Shown here: positions 9,131 through 19,188 of the stretch, one piece after another
Position numbering within the stretch: position 1 is the stretch's first letter
Layout of the letters: every line of letters starts with the position of its first letter
From: Actimicrobium sp047621345
GTDB lineage: Bacteria > Pseudomonadota > Gammaproteobacteria > Burkholderiales > Burkholderiaceae_D
Direction of reading: 5' to 3'
Assembly: GCA_047621345.1 (NCBI GenBank)
Contig: JBLHLW010000013.1
Coordinates: 1-64,000 of the forward strand
DNA: 64,000 nucleotides
Position numbers and translations under genes: made by a program
The notes under the pieces: generated by a model
Databases searched by the model: none
Told to the model about the DNA's origin: nothing
The model's input: only the letters and a program-made list of their open reading frames with translations

Positions 9131-12100
9131 ATGATGAAAAAATCTGCTGATCTGCAAAACGCAACCACACCAACCACACCAACCACCCCGCAAGCATTAT
9201 CCCCGATGCAGCCTGAAGGGCAATTGGACTTCCCGACACCGGCACCAACCCCAGCATCAACACCAGCAAAAAATAAGCGGCCCCAGGCCGGCGCAGACGA
9301 GGACGACCCGGCAGTGCTGTCCACCGAGACAAGTGCCGACATCGCAAGCGATGACATAGCCCTTACTACCAGCCAGACCGACGGGATGTTATTGGCCAGG
9401 AACGACGACAGTGCCACCACGGCAACGCCCTCCTCAGGGACAACGGAGGCTACCGGTGACATCATACCTAACGCTACTCCGAGCTATGGACTGGGGGTTG
9501 AGAGGCTGCTCGCTGTCGGTATCCCGTTGGGCGGCGCGCTGATCATTGGCAGTGTGGGCAACCTGGGCACTTCGACTTCGTCCACACCACCGCCGCCAAA
9601 AGCGGGCCTCTCACCCAGCGTGACCATCAGCCATCAAGACACCGGCACCGGTGTCGTCAACGCCGCCACCGGCGAGATCCTGTACACATTTACCTTTTCA
9701 GCAGCTGTCAGCGGATTTACCGCCGACGACATCATTGTTAGCAACGCCACCAAAGGCGCTTTCACCCAAGTCAGCGACACCCTCTATACCTTGGTCATTA
9801 CCGCCGCCCCCAACGTCACCGGCAACGTCACCGTTGATGTCGCCGCAGGCAGCGCGGCAGACGCCAGCGGCAATCTCATTAGCGCCGCTCTGCAGTCGGT
9901 ACTGGCCGTCGATACCATGCTGCCTACTGCAGTGATCACCGTCGCCGACACCGCGCTCGCCGCTGGCGAAACGTCACTGGTCACCATCACCTTCAGCGAA
10001 GCCGTGGCCGGCTTCACCAATGCCGGTCTGAGGGTGACCAATGGCACTCTGTCGACCGTCACCTCCGCCGATGGCGGCGTGACCTGGACTGCGATGCTGA
10101 CACCGTCGGACGGCACCACCAGCGCCAGCAATGACATCGCGCTGGCCAGCGCCAGCGCGACTGACTTGGCCGGCAATCCGAACAACGGCGTGACCTTTTC
10201 CAACAACTACGCGGTCGATACGGTCGTGCCTACTGCCACTATCGTCGTGGCCAATAATGTTTTAAACGCTGGCGAAACCTCGCTGGCCACCATCACCTTC
10301 AGCGAACCCGTCATCGGCTTTACCAACGCGGATTTGATCATCGGCAATGGCACCTTGTCGACAGTCACCTCCACAGATGGCGGCGTGACCTGGACCGCGA
10401 CCCTGACACCGTCGGCCAGCACCACCAGTGCCAGCAACGACATCACACTGGCCAGTGCCAGCGTGACCGATCTGGCTGGCAATCCAAACAACGGCGTGAC
10501 CTATTCCAACAACTACGCGGTCGATACGGTCTCCCCTGCGGCCATCGAAACAGTCTCCCCTGCCACCATTGTCGTGGCCGACGATAGCCTGATCATTGGC
10601 GAGACCTCGCTGGTCACCATCACCTTCGGCCAGGCCGTCACCGGCTTCACCAATGCCGATCTGAGTGTGACCAACGGAACACTGTCAACCGTCACTTCCG
10701 CCGATGGCGGCCTGACCTGGACCGCGATCCTGACACCATCAGCCAGCACCACCAGCGCCAGCAACGACATCACGCTGGACAGCACCAGCGTGACCGGCGT
10801 GGCTGGCAATCCACTTAGTGGGGTGACATACTCCAACAACTACGCGGTCGATACGGTCGTGCCTACTGCCACTATCGTCGTGACGGACGCCGCGCTCATC
10901 GCTGGCGAAACCTCGCTGGTCACCATCACCTTCAGCGAAGCCGTGACCGGCGTCACCAATACCAACCTGAGCGTAACCAATGGCACATTGTCAACCGTCA
11001 CGTCCGTCGACGGCGGCCTAACCTGGACCGCAACCCTGACACCATCGGCCGGCACCACCAGCGCCAGCAACGACATTACGCTGGCCAGCGCCAGCGTGAC
11101 TGATCTGGCCGGTAATCCGAACAACGGCGTGACCCTTTCCAACAACTACGCGGTCGATACGGTCGTGCCTACTGCCACTATCGTCGTGGCCGACAATATT
11201 TTGAACGTTGGCGAAACCTCGCTGACTACCATCACCTTCAGCGAAGCCGTCATCGGCTTTACCAATGCGGATTTGATCATCGGCAATGGCACCTTGTCGA
11301 CCGTCACCTCCGCCGATGGCGGCGTGACCTGGACCGCAACCCTGACACCATCGGCCAGCACCACCAGCGCCAGCAACGACATCACGCTGGCTAGTGCCAG
11401 CGTGACTGATCTGGCTGGAAATCCGAACAATGGCGCAACGCACTCCAACACTTACGCCGTCGATACGGCCGTCCCCGTCGAAGTCCCCTCCACCCGCATC
11501 AGTACCACCCCGGCATTCAGCGGACAAGCGGTCATCAGCGGCAAAGCCTTGGCCGGTGCCACCATTGATATCGTCATCGACCCTGACAACAACGCCGCCA
11601 CCGCCAATAGCTTCACTTACTCCACCACGGCCGATGCCCTTGGCAATTACAGCGTCGACTTGGCCACGGCCACGCCGGTGAGCGGTAGCGCCGGATTTTT
11701 GGCGGGCACCGCTAGCGTGAGCGTCACGCAAACCACGACCGGCGCACCCAGCGCCGTCAACGTATTCACCCTGCCGACCCTCCTCACGACCAGCTATAGC
11801 GTCAGCATCGCCAGCGATTACGTTACCGAAGGCGGCAATGCCGTCTTCACCATCACCCGTTCGGGCGACACCAGCGGCACCGGCACTGTGGACTACGCCA
11901 CCCAGAATGGCACAGCCAGTGCCGGCAGCGACTACACCGGTGTCGCTGCTACAACGCTGACCTTTGCCGCTGGCGAAACCACCAAGACCGTCACCGTTGC
12001 CACACTGACCGATACCACCATCGAAGGCAATGAAACACTGAGTCTGGTGCTGAACAATCCCGTCGGCGGCAGTCTAGGCACTGCCAGCGCGAGCGCGACA

Positions 12101-15100
12101 ATTGTCGATACCGACGTCGGGCTGTTTAGCATCGTCGGGGCGGCCACTGGCGTGAGCTTTTCCGAAGGCGTGGGCACCACTACTTTTACGGTTACCCGCA
12201 GCGGACTGACCACAGGTGCCGCCACGGTGGAGGTGAGCTCGATCGGTGTTACTGCCGGCGCAGACGACTACACCGCCGTCAACCAGACGCTCAGCTTCGC
12301 CGCCGGCGAGACCAGCAAGACCGTCACGGTCACCATTGCCGACGATGCACTCGTCGAAGGCAACGAAACCTTCAAATTACAGCTTAGCAATGCCTCTGCC
12401 GGCAATTTTATTGACGCAGCCAACGCCCGCGTCACGGCAACCATCGAGGACAACGAAGTGGCCGTCATCAGCTTGAACGACGCCGCCGCCGGCTTGACTT
12501 TCAACGAAGGCGTGGGCAGCGTGACGTTCGGCCTCACGCGCAGCGGCCAGACCACCAGCGCCGTGAGCGTGGTGGTGCAAAGCAGTGGCGGCACCGCCAC
12601 GGCGGGAGCGGACTACACCGCCATCAACCAGACCATCAGCTTCGCCGCCGGCGAGACCAGCAAAACCGTCACGTTGCTGATCACCGACGACGTGATCGCT
12701 GAGAGCAACGAAACCTTTTTCCTGCAACTGGGCAGCCCCTCGGCAGGCGCCGTCATCAGCGCCGGCTCGGCCATAGCCACCATCATCGACAACGACCAGT
12801 CGGTCTGGAACGTGGGCGCATCCACTGCCAGAGTGGACGAAGGTGCAGGCTTCATCACCTACACCGTCAGCCGCACAGGCGCCAGCGCTGCTGCCACTAT
12901 CAGCTTTGCCACCGCAAGCGCCGGTGCCACGGCGGGCAGCGACTACACGGCAGTTAACCAGGTCTTGACCTTCGCCGCGGGCGAGCTCAGCAAAACCGTG
13001 CAAGTAGCCGTGCTTGACGACGCAGTCGCCGAAGGCGATGAAGGCGTGATTGGCATTATCAGCAACGCCAGCAGCGGCACCATTAACACCGCCATCGCTA
13101 ACGTCACCATCGTCGACAACGACCAATCCATCTGGGGCGTGGCAACCGACACGTCCATCGTGGACGAAGGAGCAGGCTTTATTAGTTACACCGTCAGCCG
13201 CACAGTTGCCAGCGCTGCCGCCACCATCAACTTTGCCACGGCTGGCGGCAGTGCCACGGCGGGCGTCGACTATACAGCAGTCAACCGGACACTCAGCTTT
13301 GCCGCAGGCGAGACCAGCAAGACCGTACTGGTAGCAGTTGTCGATGATGCAACGCCTGAAGGTAACGAAACCGTCGTGGCCCGCATCAGTAACGCCAGCA
13401 GCGGCAGTATTGCCACGGGAACGGACGGCGCCATGGCCACCATCAACGACAACGATCAGTCCGTCTGGGGCGTGGCCACCGCCACGGCCGGCGTGGACGA
13501 AGGCGCAGGCTTCATCACCTACACCGTCAGCCGCACTGGCGCCAGCGCAGCGGCCACCATCAACTTTGCCACGGGAGGCGGCAGTGCCACGGCGGGCAGC
13601 GACTACACAGCCGTTAACCAGACACTAAGCTTTGCCGCAGGCGAGCTCAGCAAAACCGTACAAGTAGCCGTGCTGGACGACGCAGTCGCCGAAGGCAACG
13701 AAACCGTGACCGGCACCATCAGCGCCGCCAGCGGCGGCAGCATTAACACTGGCGTGGCCACGGCCACCATCAACGATAACGACCAGTCGGTCTGGAGCGT
13801 GTCGCGCGGCACTCTCGGCGGCGTTTCCGAAGGCACAGGCTTCATCCCCTACACCGTCAGCCGCACTGGCGCCACGGACGCCGCTACAATCAACTTTGCC
13901 ACGGCAGGCGGTACGGCCACGGCGGGCAGCGACTACACGGCCGTCAACCAGACACTGAGCTTTGCCGCAGGCGAGCTCAGCAAAACCGTGCTGGTTGCCG
14001 TTGTCGATGACACCATTGTCGAACCAATCGAACTCCTGTACGTCAGCATCAGCAACGCCAGTAGTGGCACCATTGACACGGGTACTGCTGGCATCTCCAT
14101 CGTCGACAACGACCAGTCGATCTGGCGTGTTACGGTGTCTAACAGTAGCCAAATCTCGGGACCGGCGGACGAAGGCGCAGGCTTCATCGCCTACAACATC
14201 CACCGTTTCGGTGACATGCCGGCTGCCACCATCAACTTTGCCACAGCAGACGGCACCGCCAAGGCGGGAAATGACTATACGGCAGTTGACCAAGTCTTGA
14301 CCTTCGCCGCTGGCGAGTCCAGCAAAACCGTGCTGGTCGCCGTGACCGACGACATGCTGTTAGAGGATGACGAAAGCTTAGTAGGTTCGATCAGCAACGC
14401 CAGCAGCGGCACCATCGACTACCGCTCGGCCACAGCCACCATCATCGACAACGACCAGTCGGTCTGGAGAGTGCGAGCATCCACGGCCGCGGTGGACGAA
14501 GGTGCAGGCTTCATCACCTACACCGTCGACCGCACAGTTGCCAGCGCAGCGGCAACCATCAACTTTGCCACGGGAGGCGGCAGCGCCACGGCGGGCAGCG
14601 ACTACACGGCCGTCAACCAGACACTGAGCTTTGCCGCAGGCGAGCTCAGCAAAACCGTGCAAGTAGCCGTGCTTGACGATGCAGTCGCCGAAGGCAATGA
14701 AACCGTGAACGGCGTCATCAGCGCCGCCAGCAGCGGCACCATTAACTCCGGCAACGGAGGCAAAGCCAGCGCCAGCATCATCGACAACGACCAGTCCCTC
14801 TGGAGTGTGGGAACCGAGACGTCCGGTGTGGACGAAGGAGCAGGCTTCATCAGCTACAGGGTCAGCCGCACTGGCGCCAGCGCAGCGGCAACCATCAACT
14901 TTGCCACCTCAGGCGGAAGTGCCACGGCGGGCAGCGACTACACGGCCGTCAACCAGACACTGAGCTTTGCCGCAGGCGAGATGCTCAAGACCGTACTGGT
15001 AGCCGTCACCAACGACGCAACGCCTGAAACTAACGAATCCGTTGTGGCCAGCATCAGCAACGCTAGCAGCGGCAGCATTGTCAGAGGCACCGTCGTCCCC

Positions 15101-18100
15101 ACCATCTTCGACGACGACCAGTCGGTCTGGTCTGTCGCGTCCGCTGGCAACATTCGAGTAGACGAAGGCTCAGGCTTCGCGGCCTTCAGCGTCAGCCGCA
15201 GAGGCACCACCGGGGCGGGCACCATCGAATTTGCTACGGCGGGTTCCGGGGCCACCGCGGGCAGCGACTACATAGCAGTCAGGCAGACGCTCACCTTTGC
15301 TGCCGGTGAAACCGAAAAGACCGTGTTGGTCACCATTCTTGACGATGCAGTGCCTGAAATTGGGGGCGGTTTAAACGTCAGCATCAGCAACGCCAGTAGT
15401 GGCACCATCGGCACGGCTAGTGCTGGCGTCAGCATCGTTGACGACGACCAGTCGGTTTGGCGCATAGGTACTGACGCTTCGGTGAGCGAGAGTGCAGGTT
15501 TTGTTACCTTTACCGTGATGCGCTTTTCCCCCGTCGGCGCGGCCACTGTGCAGTTTGTGACGACGGGTGGCTCCGCCACGGCCGGTGCCGACTACACCGA
15601 CACCAGCCAGACGCTAAGCTTTGCCGATGGAGAAGTGAGCAAGAACATCCTGGTGGCCATCACCGACGACGCAACGCCGGAAGGCAATGAAACCGTGTCG
15701 GGCATCATCAGCAGCGTCAGCAGCGGCGCCCTCAGTCCCTCCGTCGCGGCCACTGCCACCATCTACGACGACGACCAGTCCGTCTGGTCCGTAGCGACCG
15801 TCCCTTTCACAGACTCAGACGAAGGTGCAGGCTTCATCACCTACACCGTCAGCCGGACTGGCGCCACGCCTGCCGCCACCATCAGCTTTGCCACGGCAGG
15901 CGGCACGGCGACGGCGGGCAGCGACTACACGGCCGTTAACCAGGTCTTGACCTTTGCCGCAGGCGAGATCAGCAAAACCGTGCTGGTAGCCGTGCTTGAC
16001 GACGCAATCGCCGAAGGCAACGAAACCGTGTTGGGCGTCATCAGCGCCGCCAGCAGCGGCACCCTTGCCGTACCGATGGCCTTCACCAATGACGCAGGCG
16101 CAGCCAGCGCCACCATCCGCGACAACGACCAGTCCTTCTGGTCTGTAACGGCTGCAGGCGGGAGCGAAAGTGCAGGCTTTATCACCTATACCGTCACCCG
16201 CTCAGGCGCCACCGGCGCAGCAGCCACCATCCGCTTTGCCACCGCAGGTGGCAGTGCCATGGCAGGCAGCGACTATACGGCAGTGAACCAGGTCTTGACC
16301 TTTGCCGCAGGCGAGACGAGGAAAACCGTGCTGGTGGCCGTGGCTGACGACGCAGTGGCTGAAACCAATGAAACCCTCGTCGGTATCATCAGCAACGCCA
16401 GCAGCGGCAGCATTGACACTGGCGTGGCCACGGCCACCATCAGCGACGACGACCAGTCCATCTGGAGCGTGGGCGGGCTAGGTTTTGTCAACCAACCCAA
16501 CGAAGGTGCAGGCGGCCTGAGCTACACCGTCAGCCGCAGCGTCGCCAGCGCCGCGGCCACCATTGTGTTTGCCACCGCAGGCGGCACCGCCACCGCGGGC
16601 AGCGACTACACAGCGATGAACCAGACCCTGACGTTTGCCGTGGGCGAGACCTTCAAAATCGTCACCGTGGCCGTCACAGACGATGCAGTCGCCGAAGGCA
16701 ACGAATCCGTGGAGGGCGTCATCAGCGCCCCCAGCAGTGGCACCATTGGCACCGCCAATGTCACCCTCAGCATTGTGGACAACGACCAGTCCGTCTGGTC
16801 TGTAGCGGCCGCAGACGGGAACGAAAGTGCAGGCTTCATCACCTACACCGTCAGCCGCAGTGGCCCCAGCGCAGCGGCCACCATCCGCTTTGCCACCGCA
16901 GGCGGCAGTGCCATGGCGGGCAGCGACTACACGGCAGTTAATCAGGTGTTGACATTTGCCGAAGGCGAGACCAGGAAAAACATACTGGTGGCCGTGACCG
17001 ACGACGCAGTGGCTGAGGCCAATGAAACAATCGTCGGCGTCATCAGCAACGCCAGTAGCGGCAGCATTGGCACCGGCACAGCCACGGCCACGGTGGCGGA
17101 CGACGATTCCACTGGTAGAAACACCTATGCCATCAGCGTAACCAGCAACAACACGCTGGAATCCACAGGGGTGCAGGCCTACACCATCAACCGCAGCGGT
17201 GACCTGACGCAGGCCAGCACCAGCTACTTCCGGACCAACGGCGGCACGGCACAGACCGACGGCTCAGACTACACCGTGGTCAGCGGCCAGACGCTGAGCT
17301 GGGCGCAGGGCGAGGCCACCAAGGTGGTGCTGGTGAGCCTGACCAATGACGCCATTGCCGAGGGCAGCGAGACCATCATCGGCCAGTCCGCTCTAGATGC
17401 CGGCTTTACTGTCGGTGCAGCCACCGCCACGGCCACGGTGCTCGACGACGAACCGACCGGTACCAATGCCTACGCTATCAGCGTGACCAGCAACAACACG
17501 CAGGAATCCACAGGGGTGCAGGCCTACACCATCACCCGCAGCGGTGACCGGTCGCAGGCCAGCACCAGCTACTTCCGCACCAACGGCGGCACTGCGCAGA
17601 CCGACGGCTCCGACTACACCGTGGTCAGCGGCCAGACGCTGAGCTGGGCGGTGGGCGAGGCCACCAAGGTGGTGCTGGTGAGCCTGACCGATGACGCCAT
17701 TGCCGAGGGCAGCGAGACCATCATCGGCCAGTCGGCCACGGACGTGGGCTTCACCACCGGCATAACATCAGCCACGGCCACGGTGCTGGACGACGAGCCG
17801 ACCGGTACCAATGCCTACGCTATCAGCGTGACCAGCAACAACACGCTGGAATCCACAGGGGTGCAGGCCTACACCATCACCCGCAGCGGTGACCGGTCGC
17901 AGGCCAGTACCAGCTACTTTCGCACCAACGGCGGTACGACGCAGACCGACGGGTCTGACTATACGGTGGACGCAGGCCAGACGCTGAGCTGGGCGGTGGG
18001 CGAGACCACCAAGGTGGTGCTGGTGAGCCTGACCGATGACGCGATTGCCGAGGGCAATGAGACCATCATCGGCCAGTCAGCCACGGATGTGGGCTTTACC

Positions 18101-18799
18101 ACTGGCGCGACCACAGCCACGGCCACAGTGTTCGACGACGACACCTACACCGCAACGGCGGGCGTGGCCGATACGCTGACCACTGGCACCGCCAACGGCG
18201 GCTACACGGGTGGGTACATCATCGACACCGGCGACCTGAACGACACGGTGACGATTGGCAACCTGCAACAGAACTTCACCTTCATCAACCTGGGGGCGGG
18301 TGACGATACGCTCAACGCGGCGTCAGCCACTAACCTGTTGGTTAATGGCGCTCACTATCAAGGGGGTGCCGGCGTGGATACCCTGGGCTTCACGGCGGCC
18401 AGCACGGCAAACCTGTTATTGCCGTCCATTGACGACATGTTCACGGGGTTTGAGATCATCAACCTGGGCACCGGTAACCAGACGCTGAATTTGAACTTGG
18501 GTGATGTGTTTGCTATGACCACTGGCAATGCGGTGGCAAACACCTTGCGTATCCAAGGTACGGCGGGCGATGTGGTCAACCTGCAGCCCCTGGGAAAACC
18601 CTTGGGCACGCCGGCAGCGGGCAGCACCTTCACCGATGTGGATGGCATCAGCTACACCGTGACGGCGAGCGCGGCAGGCAACGCCAGCGCCAACGACGTG
18701 ACCATTGGCGGCAACACATACGACGTGTACCAGTACGACTACGCCTCGCAGACAATAACGATGTTGCTGGCAACTGCCATCACCACCAACGTGATTTAA
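9131..18799 (+). CDS. Giant T1SS adhesin, Ig-like and Calx-beta repeats
   Basis: A 3222-residue, Thr/Ala/Ser/Asp-rich protein, the presumed substrate of the upstream secretion genes and probably a surface or biofilm adhesin. Residues 1-120 are disordered and Pro/Thr-rich; about 125-150 contain a hydrophobic glycine-rich segment (LLAVGIPLGGALIIGSVG). One Ig-like domain (about 160-260) is followed by five 102-residue Ig-like repeats (about 263-780) and a further Ig-like unit (about 780-885). Then come 19 Calx-beta domains (about 887-3000); many carry a DEGAGF-like strand and end in DNDQS, a calcium-site motif. The tail has RTX-like turns (LGAGDDTLN, GGAGVDTLGF) and a hydrophobic C-terminus, as expected for a type I secretion signal. 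An AAGGG ribosome binding site precedes the double ATG. No LapG/LapD genes are nearby. Repeat homology could cause assembly error. Confidence 0.9.
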   Translation: MMKKSADLQNATTPTTPTTPQALSPMQPEGQLDFPTPAPTPASTPAKNKRPQAGADEDDPAVLSTETSADIASDDIALTTSQTDGMLLARNDDSATTATPSSGTTEATGDIIPNATPSYGLGVERLLAVGIPLGGALIIGSVGNLGTSTSSTPPPPKAGLSPSVTISHQDTGTGVVNAATGEILYTFTFSAAVSGFTADDIIVSNATKGAFTQVSDTLYTLVITAAPNVTGNVTVDVAAGSAADASGNLISAALQSVLAVDTMLPTAVITVADTALAAGETSLVTITFSEAVAGFTNAGLRVTNGTLSTVTSADGGVTWTAMLTPSDGTTSASNDIALASASATDLAGNPNNGVTFSNNYAVDTVVPTATIVVANNVLNAGETSLATITFSEPVIGFTNADLIIGNGTLSTVTSTDGGVTWTATLTPSASTTSASNDITLASASVTDLAGNPNNGVTYSNNYAVDTVSPAAIETVSPATIVVADDSLIIGETSLVTITFGQAVTGFTNADLSVTNGTLSTVTSADGGLTWTAILTPSASTTSASNDITLDSTSVTGVAGNPLSGVTYSNNYAVDTVVPTATIVVTDAALIAGETSLVTITFSEAVTGVTNTNLSVTNGTLSTVTSVDGGLTWTATLTPSAGTTSASNDITLASASVTDLAGNPNNGVTLSNNYAVDTVVPTATIVVADNILNVGETSLTTITFSEAVIGFTNADLIIGNGTLSTVTSADGGVTWTATLTPSASTTSASNDITLASASVTDLAGNPNNGATHSNTYAVDTAVPVEVPSTRISTTPAFSGQAVISGKALAGATIDIVIDPDNNAATANSFTYSTTADALGNYSVDLATATPVSGSAGFLAGTASVSVTQTTTGAPSAVNVFTLPTLLTTSYSVSIASDYVTEGGNAVFTITRSGDTSGTGTVDYATQNGTASAGSDYTGVAATTLTFAAGETTKTVTVATLTDTTIEGNETLSLVLNNPVGGSLGTASASATIVDTDVGLFSIVGAATGVSFSEGVGTTTFTVTRSGLTTGAATVEVSSIGVTAGADDYTAVNQTLSFAAGETSKTVTVTIADDALVEGNETFKLQLSNASAGNFIDAANARVTATIEDNEVAVISLNDAAAGLTFNEGVGSVTFGLTRSGQTTSAVSVVVQSSGGTATAGADYTAINQTISFAAGETSKTVTLLITDDVIAESNETFFLQLGSPSAGAVISAGSAIATIIDNDQSVWNVGASTARVDEGAGFITYTVSRTGASAAATISFATASAGATAGSDYTAVNQVLTFAAGELSKTVQVAVLDDAVAEGDEGVIGIISNASSGTINTAIANVTIVDNDQSIWGVATDTSIVDEGAGFISYTVSRTVASAAATINFATAGGSATAGVDYTAVNRTLSFAAGETSKTVLVAVVDDATPEGNETVVARISNASSGSIATGTDGAMATINDNDQSVWGVATATAGVDEGAGFITYTVSRTGASAAATINFATGGGSATAGSDYTAVNQTLSFAAGELSKTVQVAVLDDAVAEGNETVTGTISAASGGSINTGVATATINDNDQSVWSVSRGTLGGVSEGTGFIPYTVSRTGATDAATINFATAGGTATAGSDYTAVNQTLSFAAGELSKTVLVAVVDDTIVEPIELLYVSISNASSGTIDTGTAGISIVDNDQSIWRVTVSNSSQISGPADEGAGFIAYNIHRFGDMPAATINFATADGTAKAGNDYTAVDQVLTFAAGESSKTVLVAVTDDMLLEDDESLVGSISNASSGTIDYRSATATIIDNDQSVWRVRASTAAVDEGAGFITYTVDRTVASAAATINFATGGGSATAGSDYTAVNQTLSFAAGELSKTVQVAVLDDAVAEGNETVNGVISAASSGTINSGNGGKASASIIDNDQSLWSVGTETSGVDEGAGFISYRVSRTGASAAATINFATSGGSATAGSDYTAVNQTLSFAAGEMLKTVLVAVTNDATPETNESVVASISNASSGSIVRGTVVPTIFDDDQSVWSVASAGNIRVDEGSGFAAFSVSRRGTTGAGTIEFATAGSGATAGSDYIAVRQTLTFAAGETEKTVLVTILDDAVPEIGGGLNVSISNASSGTIGTASAGVSIVDDDQSVWRIGTDASVSESAGFVTFTVMRFSPVGAATVQFVTTGGSATAGADYTDTSQTLSFADGEVSKNILVAITDDATPEGNETVSGIISSVSSGALSPSVAATATIYDDDQSVWSVATVPFTDSDEGAGFITYTVSRTGATPAATISFATAGGTATAGSDYTAVNQVLTFAAGEISKTVLVAVLDDAIAEGNETVLGVISAASSGTLAVPMAFTNDAGAASATIRDNDQSFWSVTAAGGSESAGFITYTVTRSGATGAAATIRFATAGGSAMAGSDYTAVNQVLTFAAGETRKTVLVAVADDAVAETNETLVGIISNASSGSIDTGVATATISDDDQSIWSVGGLGFVNQPNEGAGGLSYTVSRSVASAAATIVFATAGGTATAGSDYTAMNQTLTFAVGETFKIVTVAVTDDAVAEGNESVEGVISAPSSGTIGTANVTLSIVDNDQSVWSVAAADGNESAGFITYTVSRSGPSAAATIRFATAGGSAMAGSDYTAVNQVLTFAEGETRKNILVAVTDDAVAEANETIVGVISNASSGSIGTGTATATVADDDSTGRNTYAISVTSNNTLESTGVQAYTINRSGDLTQASTSYFRTNGGTAQTDGSDYTVVSGQTLSWAQGEATKVVLVSLTNDAIAEGSETIIGQSALDAGFTVGAATATATVLDDEPTGTNAYAISVTSNNTQESTGVQAYTITRSGDRSQASTSYFRTNGGTAQTDGSDYTVVSGQTLSWAVGEATKVVLVSLTDDAIAEGSETIIGQSATDVGFTTGITSATATVLDDEPTGTNAYAISVTSNNTLESTGVQAYTITRSGDRSQASTSYFRTNGGTTQTDGSDYTVDAGQTLSWAVGETTKVVLVSLTDDAIAEGNETIIGQSATDVGFTTGATTATATVFDDDTYTATAGVADTLTTGTANGGYTGGYIIDTGDLNDTVTIGNLQQNFTFINLGAGDDTLNAASATNLLVNGAHYQGGAGVDTLGFTAASTANLLLPSIDDMFTGFEIINLGTGNQTLNLNLGDVFAMTTGNAVANTLRIQGTAGDVVNLQPLGKPLGTPAAGSTFTDVDGISYTVTASAAGNASANDVTIGGNTYDVYQYDYASQTITMLLATAITTNVI
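9917..11470 (+). repeat. Five tandem 306-bp repeats in the adhesin
   Basis: Units begin near 9920, 10226, 10540, 10856 and 11162. Most are exactly 306 bp (102 codons); the third is preceded by a small duplication encoding SPA.IETV twice. Each unit encodes the frame A.IVVAD, GETSLVTITFSEAV, NGTLSTVTSADGG, WTATLTPSAS and SNNYAVDT. High nucleotide identity between units shows recent duplication or gene conversion. Confidence 0.85.
17114..18145 (+). repeat. Three tandem 345-bp Calx-beta repeats
   Basis: Three consecutive 115-codon units with nearly identical DNA; equivalent positions such as ACCGGTACCAATGCC recur at about 17456 and 17801, exactly 345 bp apart. Each encodes NxYAISVTSNNT, a DGSDYTV turn, LSWAxGEATKVVLVSL and a closing DD. 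They differ from the 13 preceding DNDQS-type units and form a separately amplified block. Confidence 0.85.
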
Positions 18800-18808
18800 A
18801 CCGAGATA

Positions 18809-18869
18809 GTCCATTAGGATTTAAAACCACCGCAAAAGCAGCCGCGGTGTGTTGAATTTTCTAATGGAC
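18809..18869. repeat. Imperfect long inverted repeat after the adhesin gene
   Basis: GTCCATTAG (18809-18817) pairs with CTAATGGAC (18861-18869), and inside it CCACCGC pairs with the complementary GCGGTG, giving an imperfect stem of about 25 bp around AAAAGCAGCC. A third copy of CCATTAGG follows at 18871. It may act as a terminator for the adhesin operon or be a mobile-element end next to the transposase remnant. Confidence 0.6.
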
Positions 18870-18925
18870 ACCATTAGGTATTTCACTTTTAGTCATGGCG
18901 TTACGGCAACGTAAAGGGGAGTGAC

Positions 18926-19087
18926 ATGTAAGATTTCGAGAGTTTCTATATCAACTTCACCTCAAAAGAAGTCACCGCTTGGGCCGGGCTGGCTCTGCTC
19001 AGGAAGATGCTCGACGCCATGGCCTTTGGGCAGGCGATGAAAGACTGGCAACGGCTCCAACCTGGAGGATTACTCACCTTTCCGTAG
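18926..19087 (+). pseudogene. IS1380-like transposase remnant, N-terminal
   Basis: This frame reads FESFYINFTSKEVTAW, then AGLALLRKMLDAMAFGQA, then WQRLQPG before a stop. That matches the conserved N-terminus of IS1380-type transposases (NFTSKEITAWGGLALLKRMLD and so on). The first ATG is followed directly by TAA, and the frame ends after about 52 codons, whereas intact enzymes exceed 400 residues. It is therefore a short decayed fragment. The family call comes from memory of the motif and was not aligned. Confidence 0.6.
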
Positions 19088-19188
19088 CTTTACGTGAGTT
19101 AGTCCTGAGGCAAGCACTAATGTAACCCCAGACCCTGAAGATCACCCAACGCGGCGATAAGCCCAGTCGGCAAATCCAGGATGGAAAG

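Noticed and set aside
9131..9600. LapG-type cleavage site (TAAG/AAG) in the adhesin N-terminus
   Set aside because: The nearest candidate, PQAGADEDD, lacks the di-alanine pattern, so retention by a LapG-controlled mechanism is not supported.
11018..14293. Long open frames on the minus strand within the adhesin gene (for example 11018-11731, 12377-13126 and 13625-14293)
   Set aside because: They are antisense shadows of the repetitive adhesin; their repetitive Gly/Val/Ala translations follow from the repeats.
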